NCBI GenBank assembly: GCA_030527185.1
Contig: JAUNBF010000013.1
Location: 1 to 59,721 of the forward strand
Direction of reading: 5' to 3'
Origin: Planctomycetia bacterium
GTDB lineage: Bacteria > Planctomycetota > Planctomycetia > Pirellulales > Thermoguttaceae
Length of the DNA stretch: 59,721 nucleotides
The notes beneath the pieces were generated by a model, which was not told where the DNA came from, ran no database searches, and was given only the letters and a program-made list of their open reading frames with translations. Positions 34,255 through 43,612 of this stretch are shown here, piece after piece. Every line of letters starts with the position of its first letter. Within the stretch, counting starts at the first letter, position 1. The position numbers and the translations under genes were made by a program.

Positions 34255-34407
34255 CCGCCAGTGCTTTGTTCAATGGATAATTATTAATTGATAATTATGG
34301 ATGTTCAAACCGTATTTTCAAGGGGCTAGGCAATAATCACAGCAATATTTACAAATTTAACAAATACGGTATTCCAGAAATAGACAAGAAACAGAAATGA
34401 ATAAAAA

Positions 34408-34455
34408 CCGAACAAGCGGCAGCACGTTCATTGTTTCGCTTGCGCGGTTTTTTTT
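34408..34455 (+). terminator. Terminator downstream of the GlmU-like gene
   Basis: Two-part stem CCG..CAAGCG (34408-34418) with CGCTTG..CGG (34437-34447), followed by eight Ts. Confidence 0.6.
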
Positions 34456-34466
34456 CAAACCCCGGT

Positions 34467-35389
34467 TTATTCTTCGGGAACTTCAAAATAATCACTGTCG
34501 ATTCGTTTGATTTCATAAATTTTTCGTGGTGTGACACCAATATTATACTCTATCATTAAATTTGCCAGTTGTTTTCCATCAATCAGAACAATACGCCGAT
34601 CTCCCCGCTGTGTTTCCTCGTAAGCCTTGTCGGAAAACCGTGACGTTGTGATGAAAACGCCCTTTCTGGCATTGTTTTGCATTGCCAAAACTCCGGCAAA
34701 AGCGCGAACTTCATCAATATTGACAGGAGCGCCATACCGTTTTGCCTGAATATAAATCAAGTCCAGACCAAGTTTATCCTCTTCAATAATTCCATCAATC
34801 CCGCCATCTCCAGATCGTCCGGTAACTTTCCCCGCTTCTTTTCGGAAGTTGCCGTAACCCATTTTCAAGAGCAGTTCCACCACCAGATTTTCAAAAAAAG
34901 CTGGCGAACAGGATTTCACACGTTCCAAAAGCTGGTTTGCCAGATGAACGTGAAGTAAGTCATACGCATACTGAATTTGTTCGTCCGGTGTTTTTTCATC
35001 CAAATCGACCGGTTCCTGAGTCTCTCCTTTTTTCGAGGAAGTATCTTTGGAAGGATGTAGAAATTGTTCAAAAGAGGGGTATTGGAGCAAATCTTTTCTG
35101 GTTAATTGAGATGGATTGGTTGCCAGAAGTTTCCGTCCTTCGGGAGTAATTACGTAAAACCCTCGTTGTGGCCGGGATAAAAGACCTGCTTGAAAGAGAT
35201 CCGTCAGTGCCCATGTCACGTTATTTAATATCGGGGCATGTTGTTGGAAATGGTCTCCGCCAAATCTTCCGGGGTCAGTGAAAAATGTTTTTTGATCATT
35301 TCCGCAACACAACGGACTTTTTCCGATTGTCCACTTTGTAAATATTGCAAAATGGGGAGTAGCATTTCCTGATGACTGGGGACGGCCAT
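34467..35389 (-). pseudogene. mrr: Mrr-type restriction endonuclease, frameshifted
   Basis: Type IV restriction enzyme that cuts modified DNA. The canonical N-terminus is found in another frame: ATG 35389, with GAGGAAT upstream, reads MAVPSHQEMLLPILQYL ... ISNNMPRY and then hits TAA at 35227-35225. The rest continues one frame over (ILNNVTWAL ... ) to 34467. Adding one T at the TATTAAATAA sequence would restore a 307-residue protein, close to the usual length (E. coli Mrr, 304). The catalytic Mrr_cat domain is intact in the second part: SPAFFENLVVELLLKMGYG, GDGGIDGII and IYIQAKRY (the D-QxK site). A true mutation, a reversible change or a sequencing error are all possible. Confidence 0.82.
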
Positions 35390-35448
35390 AAAAGATTCCT
35401 CGAGAACAAAAATATTAAATTTTATTGAACAAAAAGATAATTATAAAC

Positions 35449-35474
35449 AAAAAATCCCTCCTTTACAAGAGGGA
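35449..35474 (-). terminator. Terminator of the GH28 gene
   Basis: Minus strand, stem TCCCTC (35474-35469) with GAGGGA (35460-35455), followed by six Ts (35454-35449). It lies about 50 nt past the GH28 stop. Confidence 0.75.
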
Positions 35475-35522
35475 CATCTTACCAAAATAGGATGTGTTTT
35501 AGGCGGATTCCCCAGACAGGAA

Positions 35523-36902
35523 CTATTCCCTCGGAACACCCGGTAGAATCCGGCCACTTGTCCACAAATCGCTTACGTTTTCCAGTTGATACCGGGGCGG
35601 ATTCTTTTCGTCTGTCGACCGCAGAACGATGTTTTCAAGCGTCATTCCTTCCACATGGTTGGCTTGCCAGATCGCTCCGGGGAAGACTTTTAAATCCAGG
35701 TTTGAAAACCGGATATTCCGAAGTGGCGTCGCGGGTTTCCCCTGCATAAGCACCAGATTGGGCGAATAAGCGTTGAGCCAGACGCAACTCTCATCCCGAC
35801 GATGGGGGTCCATATCCGTCACTTGCCGCAACGTCCCGGAAACATTCGTGATGGCAATATCGCGAATATCCGCTTTTTCAGCAGAATTGTAATACATCCG
35901 AGCCAGAATTTCGCAATCGACAACCACATTGTGGATACGGACGTTCCGTATATCCACTCCGCGCGAAGTCGAACTCCAACTGGAGACGAAATTGAAGGCG
36001 GTGCGGGAAGTTTCCACCACGATATTGCTGATCGTTACATTTTCGACCAATCCGTCACCGACCCCAAAGCGAAAACAGTTACACGGCGTGGAAAGAACGC
36101 AGTTCGTAATCGTCACGTAACGGCACGGACGAGGTGTTTTCAGACGACGGGAATTGCCCCGCAACGTGATACAATCATCCGCCGAGTCGATCTGGCAATC
36201 GCTGATGGTGACGTATTCGCAACAGTCAATATCGATTCCGTCGCCGTTGTGCGTGTGGGGATGACGCGAATTTTGAATCCTGACGCCACGAATGAAAACG
36301 TGTGTGCAACCGTGATAGAAAGAAGTCCAGTAGGAGGAATTCGTCAACTCAATATCCTGCACACGAATCTGGTTCGATTCCACAAAATACAACATCTGCG
36401 ACGGACGCCACGGAATTTTATCCTGTCCCGGATACGGAACGCCGTTTTCGTCCAGAATGAATTTTTTCGCGTTTCCGTCAATACGTCCCGGTCCTCGCAA
36501 CGTGACGTGTTCCTGCTCGATGCAGAGAATCAGGTGGGCACCGAAGGAAGATTCCTGCGGGCTGACGGAATTTTGGGGACAGACATCTGCCGGATTGTAG
36601 TTTTCCCGGTCGGGACTGGCCAGCAACATCGACCCTGCCATGAGATAAAAATCGACATGGCTTTTCAGGTAGAGCGAACCGGTCAAATACGTTCCCGGCG
36701 GCACCACCACCGTTCCGCCTCCCTGGGCAGTACAGGTATCGATCGCTTTTTGGATCGCCGTCGTATCTTTCGTCTTTCCATCTCCCACGGCACCGAAAGA
36801 ACGAACATCGAAAATGGCTGTCTGGGCAAACGTTTCCGAAAGAATCCAGCCAGACAAGAGAAGTGCCAGGACTCCTCTTTGCAAAAGGGGAAGGTTCATC
36901 AT
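35523..36902 (-). CDS. GH28 family (polygalacturonase-like) glycosidase
   Basis: Exported parallel beta-helix hydrolase of 459 residues. The signal peptide (1-26) ends ETFAQT, then FDVRSFGAVGDGKTKDTTAIQKAI, the typical pectate-lyase/GH28 opening. Catalytic motifs are NGDGIDID (near 219-226) and DDCITLRGN (near 242-250). The third GH28 motif, normally GHG, reads CFRFGVGDG, and no clear RIK is seen, so the substrate may differ from plain polygalacturonan. It stands 143 nt downstream of the DUF1559 gene on the same strand. ATG 36902 and the following ATG 36899 are both possible starts. Confidence 0.88.
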   Translation of the reverse strand: MMNLPLLQRGVLALLLSGWILSETFAQTAIFDVRSFGAVGDGKTKDTTAIQKAIDTCTAQGGGTVVVPPGTYLTGSLYLKSHVDFYLMAGSMLLASPDRENYNPADVCPQNSVSPQESSFGAHLILCIEQEHVTLRGPGRIDGNAKKFILDENGVPYPGQDKIPWRPSQMLYFVESNQIRVQDIELTNSSYWTSFYHGCTHVFIRGVRIQNSRHPHTHNGDGIDIDCCEYVTISDCQIDSADDCITLRGNSRRLKTPRPCRYVTITNCVLSTPCNCFRFGVGDGLVENVTISNIVVETSRTAFNFVSSWSSTSRGVDIRNVRIHNVVVDCEILARMYYNSAEKADIRDIAITNVSGTLRQVTDMDPHRRDESCVWLNAYSPNLVLMQGKPATPLRNIRFSNLDLKVFPGAIWQANHVEGMTLENIVLRSTDEKNPPRYQLENVSDLWTSGRILPGVPRE

Positions 36903-36989
36903 GATTTTTCCTGTTTGATTCCCAAGGTTAAGATATTCTATGGAAGGATTTCCAACTTCCAGTTTACAGGATTACAGAACCCCCCACAA

Positions 36990-37012
36990 GGAGGGTGGCC
37001 TTTTCACCCTCC
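36990..37012. repeat. Intergenic palindrome
   Basis: GGAGGGTG and CACCCTCC around GCCTTTT, 8 perfect pairs, 34 nt after the DUF1559 stop (minus strand). No T-run follows on that strand. Confidence 0.45.
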
Positions 37013-37045
37013 CCCTGCGAACTATCAAAAAATTGGCAATTTCCG

Positions 37046-38038
37046 CTAGAACGCAGACGTGTCCAATATTTTTCCATCCTTGCGATTGCAGAGATTTTTC
37101 AACGTTTCCAATTCGATGCTGTAAGAAATTTTACGTACGGAACCATCCGCCAAAACACCGTTGAAACCACCTGAATGGGCACTTCCAAAAAAATCGTACA
37201 TGGAGAGATTTTCCCGATCCTGAAACGCTCCGCTGTTGGAGCCATTCTGAGCAAAACGGCAAATATCCCGGTCGTGGCCGTGGTAAACGCCTTCGTTGTC
37301 TCCACTGTCGCCACCCGTCGAATAGGCTGCGGGATTGAGGTATTTTTCCCCCATCAAAAGGGTATTGCTGGAACCGTCCCGGCACTCGCTGAACGAAACG
37401 CCGCCACCTTGCGCAAACATTCCGTTGAACGTTGCCCATTTCTGGCGGACTTTGCTTTCCGTCGCGTTTTCCGAGGTGTACGATTTCAGGAAAAAACTGA
37501 TTTCGTCGAGGTAGAGTTCGTAATAGGTGTCACCGCCATTTTCCGCGTAGTCTGTCCGGGCGGAAGTGGAGAGATAAACCGCGGTCGGTCCCGCTCCCAC
37601 CATATAGGAACCTGCCCCGGTATAGGTAATGGGACTGCGGCGGGACGGGCAATAATAAAGACTCAACGGCGTTTCGCCCAGCGTCTTCGCGTTGGTGGCG
37701 AGGGAACTCGACGAGGCGGTCAGTTGGTAGAGGGCGTTTTGCTCCAAATACGGGAGCATGTTGTAAAACGCTGCTCCTGGCTGTTTCCAACCGGCTCCTC
37801 GTTCACAGTCGCCAAACCACTTCCAACCCCAGCCTCCCGTCGGGAATGTCCGGTGGGCGGACTCGTGATTCAGGCAGGCCTGTCCCATGTTTTTCAGATG
37901 GTTCATGCACTGCATGTTCCGAGCCGCCTCACGTGCCTGCTGGACGGCGGGCAGAAGCAGACCGACCAGCATTCCGATGATGGCAATCACCACCAAAAGC
38001 TCCACCAACGTGAATCCTCGACGTTTCCTCATCCCCAT
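37046..38038 (-). CDS. DUF1559 pseudopilin-like protein coupled to a phase-variable PEP-CTERM gene
   Basis: 330 residues from ATG 38038, which overlaps the stop of the upstream PEP-CTERM gene (TAATG) and is preceded by GGGGG. The leader MGMRKRRG is followed by FTLVELLVVIAIIGML, PAVQQAREAAR and CMNHLKN. The body has GGWGWKWFGDCERGAGWKQPG, LPYLEQ and YCPSRR, and the end has SAHSGGFNGVLADGSVR. Its closest sibling here is the 9830 protein. Stop-start overlap implies coupling: when the PEP-CTERM frame is off, translation stops far upstream and this gene may be expressed less. Confidence 0.93.
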   Translation of the reverse strand: MGMRKRRGFTLVELLVVIAIIGMLVGLLLPAVQQAREAARNMQCMNHLKNMGQACLNHESAHRTFPTGGWGWKWFGDCERGAGWKQPGAAFYNMLPYLEQNALYQLTASSSSLATNAKTLGETPLSLYYCPSRRSPITYTGAGSYMVGAGPTAVYLSTSARTDYAENGGDTYYELYLDEISFFLKSYTSENATESKVRQKWATFNGMFAQGGGVSFSECRDGSSNTLLMGEKYLNPAAYSTGGDSGDNEGVYHGHDRDICRFAQNGSNSGAFQDRENLSMYDFFGSAHSGGFNGVLADGSVRKISYSIELETLKNLCNRKDGKILDTSAF

Positions 38039-40576
38039 TACCCCCTTTTTTGAAAACGCGAAACTCCCAGTATTCCCAACAGACCCAGCCCCAGCAAAAT
38101 CCAACTTCCCGGTTCCGGCACCGCAGCCCGATCCATTCCCAACACAAGACCGCCGTTGACCGGATTCAAATTCCACGCATACCGCATTTCAGGAGCCAGC
38201 AGACTGTCCCACTGAAAATCCGACCCCATATCTGGGAAAACGTCGGCAATCACAAACGAATCGTCGGCTGTAGGTGTAAAATCGCTGGCAAACAGGAAGT
38301 TGAAAACGCCGTTCCAATCGGACATATCGCCAAATTCAGCCTGGGAATATTGGTCGGCGGAAGCCATCGTCCAGAGAATCGTACCGTCGCCGGATAACGC
38401 GGTATTTCGCAGGTCGTAATTCCCCAAATCCATCTGCAACGTGCCGTCTGTCTGGATTTTCAACGCACTTCCCGGCGTGGCGCCCTTCGTCAACTGAATG
38501 ATTCCCTGTTCAATCGTCGTTCCTCCCGTGTGGGTGGGTGTCTGCGAGAAAACCTGCGTTCCCAGTCCCGTTTTCACGATGGAAAACCCGCCTGAAAGCG
38601 TGCCGTCATAAGTGGCAGTGCGTGTTTCAGGAAGGTTCAACGTCAGCGTCGAAGTCCCCGTATTTTCAAAATTCAACACGGTTGTTGTTTTCGTTCCGCC
38701 TTGCAGACCACCGACGGTCATGGGAAGACTTCCGTCCGTTTTCACAGCATCATTGATTCGCAACGCACCTGTAATCTGAACATCGCCATTGAGATAAACC
38801 GTCCCGGAATCGGACATTATCCGCAGTTCCGCATGGGGTGAACCTGCCGCGTTGCGAATGGTACTTTTAATGGTAAACTCATTGCTCCAACCACACTGAA
38901 TTCCACCGAAAGACCCCGCGAGCAGAATATCGCTGGTAATGGTCTGCTCCCCCTCATGGCCTCCCATACTCGTCTCCCCGGAACGTTGTAAGGTTCCATT
39001 GGACAGCGTTATCACATTGTTATTGAGCGTACTCTGCAAAACATTGAGCCGACCTCCCTGAACGATGATTCCTCCGGTGAAGTCCGAGGGAGTCGTTCCT
39101 GCCCCGATACAAATCAGGGAATTTCCGGTTAGAATCAAATCCCCACCTTCTTCTCCCGGAGCATTATACAATCCGCCAAGAAAAATGATTCGTTGGGAAC
39201 CAAGGCCATGAAGCGTTCCTCCCTCTTTACCAACGAAGATACCCTTATCAGTAAAATGGGCGCTTACAGGGGTATTGATACTCAAAGTTCCACCGTTGAG
39301 ACAAACTTCTCCCAACTGAACCGTCGGGGTTTTTTCCGTTACAGGGTCTTTTACTAATACGAAAGCGAGCGTGCCGCCATTCAAATGCGTTTCCGCACTG
39401 GAATAAGCTCCCTTAAGCGTTTGCGTTCCCGTTCCTGTTTTCACCACATTCCCCGTTGCCGTCATTGAACCGGCATAGGAGGTATCGGCAGTGTTGTTCA
39501 GCGTAATGTTGCCACCGGTAATCGTGGCGGTCGTCTCCGTACCGCTCAAATTCGGCAGGATATAATCGGCATTTGTGTTCAATACCAGGTTGGTATGATT
39601 CGTCAATTTGGTAACGTTTGTAAGATTGCCAGGTTGAAACGTCACGTTCGCACCATTTTGCAAAATCAGATTCGGAGTTGTGATCAGGGCATTTTCACCA
39701 AAGGTTACCGTCGCTTCATCGATCGTCACATTTCCCGCCGCCTTGATTCCACCACCGAAAGAATAGGTTCCCGCGTCCCGAATCGTGACGGTCGTTCCGG
39801 CGTAAATATCGTGGGCATTCGTCAACGCACCATCCACCAACGCACCATTTCCCGAAAACGTTCCCACAGAACCATCCCCGGAAAGAGTTACGTATTTGTT
39901 CGCGGAACTTACCGTACCACCATAACCGTGGATACTGCTGACACGGTTATCTTTCATTTCATACGTGCCGGAAAGCGTTAGCCCTTCGGCACTATGGAAC
40001 ACGGCTCCATAACTTCCCATGTTTCCTTCAAAGAGCGTATCGACACAATGAACGTTCATTAACCCACTACCATTCCACTGAAGAACACCCCCCATGTCGT
40101 TTAAGTTGGAATATCCGCACTGGTAAAAACGGAGGTTCTCAAACTGAAAGTACCCTCCGGCAAAATCAATCAACCGGTAGAGTGGCTTGTCATCACTTGA
40201 AGAAACTTTTTGAATCGTATGGCGAGTTCCATCTCCCGATTGAAAAATGATCGGAGAGGTTGCCGTGGAACTGTTTCCACTTGCGTTGATTTGGCCGCTG
40301 ACGGAGATGTCACTGTAAAATTTGAAGACTTCGCCCCCTTTGGGTGAACCGATCACCGCTGCGCCGGAAGCAATCGTCGTTTCGGTCGTCGTGGCCGTGG
40401 GTTGCGTGGCACTGGCGTTGGCATAACGTTCCACCGTATTTTGAGCCTGGACAAGAGAGACTGGCATAAGGAGAAATAGGATTCCCGCCAAAAGGAAAGG
40501 AAACTTCTCTATTCCCCCCCCCCCGGCATTTTAACATTCGAGAGATGCTTAAAGTTTTCGCGTGAAGCTTCTGCAT
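38038..40576 (-). CDS. Phase-variable PEP-CTERM protein with autotransporter-like repeats (out of frame here)
   Basis: The start is ATG 40576 with GAGGAG seven bases upstream. Its frame passes a run of eleven Gs (40524-40514) and then drifts into a wrong frame. The long correct frame (from TTG 40491 on) lacks a ribosome binding site. With 10 or 13 Gs the product is 845 residues, with the signal segment IEKFPFLLAGILFLLMPVSLVQAQ just after the Gly run. The body has beta-solenoid and autotransporter-associated repeats (GTGTQTLKG..., LGTQVFSQTPTHTGGTTIEQGI) plus a Pmp-like N-terminal part. The end is VPEPGSWILLGLGLLG and a basic tail, a PEP-CTERM signal. The stop overlaps the next DUF1559 start (TAATG). 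The off state is seen; switching is inferred. Confidence 0.8.
40514..40524 (-). repeat. Poly-G tract (G11 on the coding strand), putative contingency switch
   Basis: Eleven Cs on the plus strand. Eleven leaves the ATG 40576 frame misaligned. Twelve gives a TAG directly after. Ten or thirteen restores the signal peptide and the whole frame. Confidence 0.85.
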
Positions 40577-40640
40577 TTCATTTCTCCTCGTGCAGTAGTA
40601 AATTTTGGTAGAACCTGAATTATTTCAACGGACATTCTCC

Positions 40641-40668
40641 ATTATACCCACAGTCGGCAGAATGTCAA
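40641..40668 (-). promoter_or_regulatory. Consensus promoter of the G11 PEP-CTERM gene
   Basis: Minus strand, TTGACA (40668-40663), a 16-nt spacer and TATAAT (40646-40641), about 65 nt before ATG 40576. It is divergent from the nitrilase promoter. Confidence 0.75.
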
Positions 40669-40735
40669 GTTTCTTCCACAAAAATATTCAAAAATTTTTA
40701 ATTTTATGCGTTTGGGAGAATGTGGGAGGGTCTCC

Positions 40736-40763
40736 TTGTTGGATACGGCAAGTGTTTTATAAT
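40736..40763 (+). promoter_or_regulatory. Promoter of the nitrilase-like gene
   Basis: TTGTTG (40736-40741), a 16-nt spacer and TATAAT (40758-40763), 52 nt before the start codon. Confidence 0.5.
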
Positions 40764-40815
40764 GAAAGAAAGGAAAAAGATGTTGCGAAAGACCGAATGA
40801 AAGAGAGGAAAACAG

Positions 40816-42099
40816 ATGTTTGGACGGATACCATGGCTGTTGGGAATTTTGTTGTTGGGAGGAATCTCTTCCGTGGGAAGTGGCGAGGAATGGAAAAGTG
40901 GTTTTCCTGATATTGCGGAAAAACCAACGTTTTCCTCCGACGTTTCGCGAGGGTGGGAAATCACGCTGCCGGAAGGGAATTCGATTGGTTGGTGGAGCCG
41001 AACGGAAATGGTCACGCCGGGGAAGGGCTATACCTTTTCAGGGCTGGCCGATTGGCAACAGACGAAAAAACAACGTCCCGGCAACGACTTGATGATGGTA
41101 CTTACCTGGCGGCTGGCGAACGGTAAAATGTTCCAGCGGGACTATGTGAACTTTGAGGATGGAGAAGGAATTCGGAATTTCCGACAGACGTTCAACGCGC
41201 CGGCAGATTGTACGACGGTGGAATGGCAATGCGTCTTCAAATGGCAGCCCGGAACGGTCTTTTTCCGTGAAATGCGGATGGAGGAGACCGAGCCGATTGC
41301 GCCTCGCAAAGTCTGGCTCGTCGCGACCAACACGTTTCAGGCAACCCCCAATACGATCGAAGGGAACTTGCAACAGATCGAAAAAACATTGCAAAAAATT
41401 CAGCAATCGGTGAAAGAGCCGGACTTGATTCTCTTTTCGGAGTGCGTCACCGACAGCGGCACGCCAGGGACTCCACAGGAACGTGCGGAACCACTGGAAG
41501 GGCCGACGTTTCAGAAAATGAGTACGTATGCCAAGGCCATGCGGACGTGGATTGTGGGGAATATCCACGAAATCACACCGGAAGGGACGCTCCACAACAC
41601 CGCCATCATCATCGATCGGGAAGGAAAACTCCACGGCATTTACCGAAAAGTCCACCTGACGATGAGCGAAGCGAACAGCGGTATCATTCCCGGACGCGAA
41701 TTCCCTGTTTTCACGCTCGACTTTGGGAAAATCGGAATCGTGATTTGCTGGGATAACTGGTTTTCGGAGACCGCCAAACTCCTGCGCCGCGAGGGTGCGG
41801 AAGTCCTTCTTTTTCCACTGGCAGGGTATGGCAGTCGGGAGCGTCGGGAAAAAGTCTGGTCGGCACGAGCCATCGATACCGGCATTCCCATGCTGATTTC
41901 CACCCGCCAACACCATCTCCCTTCAGGAATTGTGGATCGGGATGGTGTGTGGCTCTCCGAAACAATGGAAGAAAACGGCTTTGCGGCGGTGGAACTCGAC
42001 TTGAACGAACGAAAACCGATTTTCTGGCTCTCCGTCGGTCCCGCACAGGGAGACCCCTATCAGCTTTTTATTCATGAAAGTCGCGCGGAAATAAAATAA
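40816..42099 (+). CDS. Exported carbon-nitrogen hydrolase (nitrilase superfamily)
   Basis: 427 residues. A signal peptide (1-23, ending VGSGEE) is followed by a beta-rich domain (about 25-155) without a family I recognise, then a nitrilase-superfamily domain (about 165-420). The Glu-Lys-Cys triad is visible: E in LFSECVTD, K in YRKVHL and C in VICWDNWF. These enzymes hydrolyse amides or nitriles. Export and the extra N-terminal domain suggest action outside the cytoplasm on an unknown amide. ATG 40816 follows GAGAGGAAAAC. Confidence 0.85.
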   Translation: MFGRIPWLLGILLLGGISSVGSGEEWKSGFPDIAEKPTFSSDVSRGWEITLPEGNSIGWWSRTEMVTPGKGYTFSGLADWQQTKKQRPGNDLMMVLTWRLANGKMFQRDYVNFEDGEGIRNFRQTFNAPADCTTVEWQCVFKWQPGTVFFREMRMEETEPIAPRKVWLVATNTFQATPNTIEGNLQQIEKTLQKIQQSVKEPDLILFSECVTDSGTPGTPQERAEPLEGPTFQKMSTYAKAMRTWIVGNIHEITPEGTLHNTAIIIDREGKLHGIYRKVHLTMSEANSGIIPGREFPVFTLDFGKIGIVICWDNWFSETAKLLRREGAEVLLFPLAGYGSRERREKVWSARAIDTGIPMLISTRQHHLPSGIVDRDGVWLSETMEENGFAAVELDLNERKPIFWLSVGPAQGDPYQLFIHESRAEIK

Positions 42100-42218
42100 A
42101 AAAGCCGTGTAGCGGCGCACCTAAAAATCTTTGGAAGGAGAGGTCTGGAGAGGATAACTCTTTCTATAGAAAGGTTTCCTCTCCACGGCGGTTAAACTCT
42201 TGACGGGAAAGCGGCTAT

Positions 42219-42235
42219 CGGCTTGCCGCAAGCCG
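42219..42235. repeat. Perfect hairpin upstream of aroC
   Basis: CGGCTTG-CCG-CAAGCCG. A second symmetric segment, GGAGAGGA (42151-42158) with TCCTCTCC (42177-42184), lies in the same 200-nt leader. They may be leader structures or repeats of unknown role. Confidence 0.4.
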
Positions 42236-42300
42236 CGTAACACCTGGTGAAAAGCCCCTGTTTCCAAGGGTGTAGAAATTTTGAAAAGAGAGGACGAAAG

Positions 42301-43485
42301 ATGCTCACGTACCATACGGCCGGAGAGTCGCACGGAAAAGGATTGCTGGCACTGGTGGAAGGTTTTCCGGCAGGATTCGACATTTGCGAAGAGACGATCC
42401 ATACGGAACTGCGGCGGCGACAGGGGGGGTATGGCCGTGGTGGTCGGCAGGCGATCGAAACGGATACGGTGGAGATTCTCACCGGGGTGCAGGGACTGCG
42501 GACACTGGGAAGTCCGATTGCCTTGTGGGTGAAAAACCGCGATTTTCGCTTGCCGCAATTGGGCGACCTGGAAAGTCCCCGGCCGGGGCATGGCGACTTG
42601 AGCGGGTCGCTGAAATACCGTTCGACGATGCGAGCCATTCTGGAACGAGCCAGTGCGCGGGAAACGGCGGCACGGGTGGCGGCGGGCGGACTGGCACGGC
42701 AACTCCTTTCCCGGCTGGGAATCGAGGTTTTCGGATTCGTGACGCGGATTGGCTCGGCCAAACTCCCCATTCTTCCTCAGGCAGAGGCTTGGTTTGCGGA
42801 AATGGATGGCGGAAATTCGGCGGCGGTGGAAAATTTGCGAAAAATGCGTCAGGAAAACGAACTTATGGGACTCTGTTCGCCGGAAGCGGAGGAAGTGGCC
42901 AAAAAAACGATCGACCGTGCGGGCGAGGAGGGGGATACGCTGGGGGGAATGATCGAGGTGCGGGCGACGGGATTGCCGTTTGGACTGGGGACGCATGTTC
43001 AGTGGGACGCGAAACTGGATGGAAAATTGGCTCAGGCGGTCATGGCGGTGCAGGCGATCAAAGGGGTGGAAATCGGTCTGGGAATGGCCTCCGCCACACT
43101 CCCCGGTTCGCGGGTACACGACCCGATTCTGTACGACGCGGAAAAAGCGGCCACCCGAACGTTGGGCTACGTCCGGCCAACGAATCATGCCGGCGGGCTG
43201 GAAGCGGGGATGACAAACACGCAGCCATTGGTGCTTCGGGCAGCGATGAAACCGATTGCGACGTTGAAAAAAGCGTTGGCCTCCGTCCATCGTCAGACGC
43301 ACGAACCGGTTTCCGCGTCGTGGGAACGGAGCGACGTTTGTGCCGTTTCCGCCGCCAGTGTGGTGGTGGAGAATGTGGTGGCATTTGCGTTGGCTGCGGC
43401 CGTGATGGAAAAATTCGGCGGCGACAGTTGGGAGGAAGTGCAAACACATTGGGAAATGTGCCAAAAAATGGGTATTTTGGGATAA
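42301..43485 (+). CDS. aroC: Chorismate synthase
   Basis: Last step of the shikimate pathway: converts EPSP to chorismate with reduced flavin. 394 residues from ATG 42301 (GAGGACGAAAG upstream). Family motifs are TAGESHGKG (near 6-14), QGGYGRGGRQ, RPGHGDLSGSLKY, RASARETAARVAAG, RSDVC-like SDVCAVSAAS near the end, and THVQWDAKLDGKLAQAVMA. It is a single gene without aro neighbours. Confidence 0.97.
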   Translation: MLTYHTAGESHGKGLLALVEGFPAGFDICEETIHTELRRRQGGYGRGGRQAIETDTVEILTGVQGLRTLGSPIALWVKNRDFRLPQLGDLESPRPGHGDLSGSLKYRSTMRAILERASARETAARVAAGGLARQLLSRLGIEVFGFVTRIGSAKLPILPQAEAWFAEMDGGNSAAVENLRKMRQENELMGLCSPEAEEVAKKTIDRAGEEGDTLGGMIEVRATGLPFGLGTHVQWDAKLDGKLAQAVMAVQAIKGVEIGLGMASATLPGSRVHDPILYDAEKAATRTLGYVRPTNHAGGLEAGMTNTQPLVLRAAMKPIATLKKALASVHRQTHEPVSASWERSDVCAVSAASVVVENVVAFALAAAVMEKFGGDSWEEVQTHWEMCQKMGILG

Positions 43486-43530
43486 ATGAAGAAAAGACAA
43501 AGAAATCTTAAAAATTTTTCAAATTTCTCC

Positions 43531-43559
43531 TTGACATTTCCAGGAAGTGAGGTTAAAAT
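43531..43559 (+). promoter_or_regulatory. Promoter of the G12 DUF1559 gene
   Basis: TTGACA (43531-43536), a 17-nt spacer and TAAAAT (43554-43559), with a start expected near 43566. Confidence 0.7.
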
Positions 43560-43612
43560 GAATATAATTCATGGTCAGAACTTTTTTTGGGGTCAACAGG
43601 AAAGGTAGAGAG

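Noticed and set aside
42121..43500. Long open frame antisense to aroC
   Set aside because: It is the shadow of aroC on the opposite strand, with low-complexity His/Arg/Phe-rich translation and no family match.
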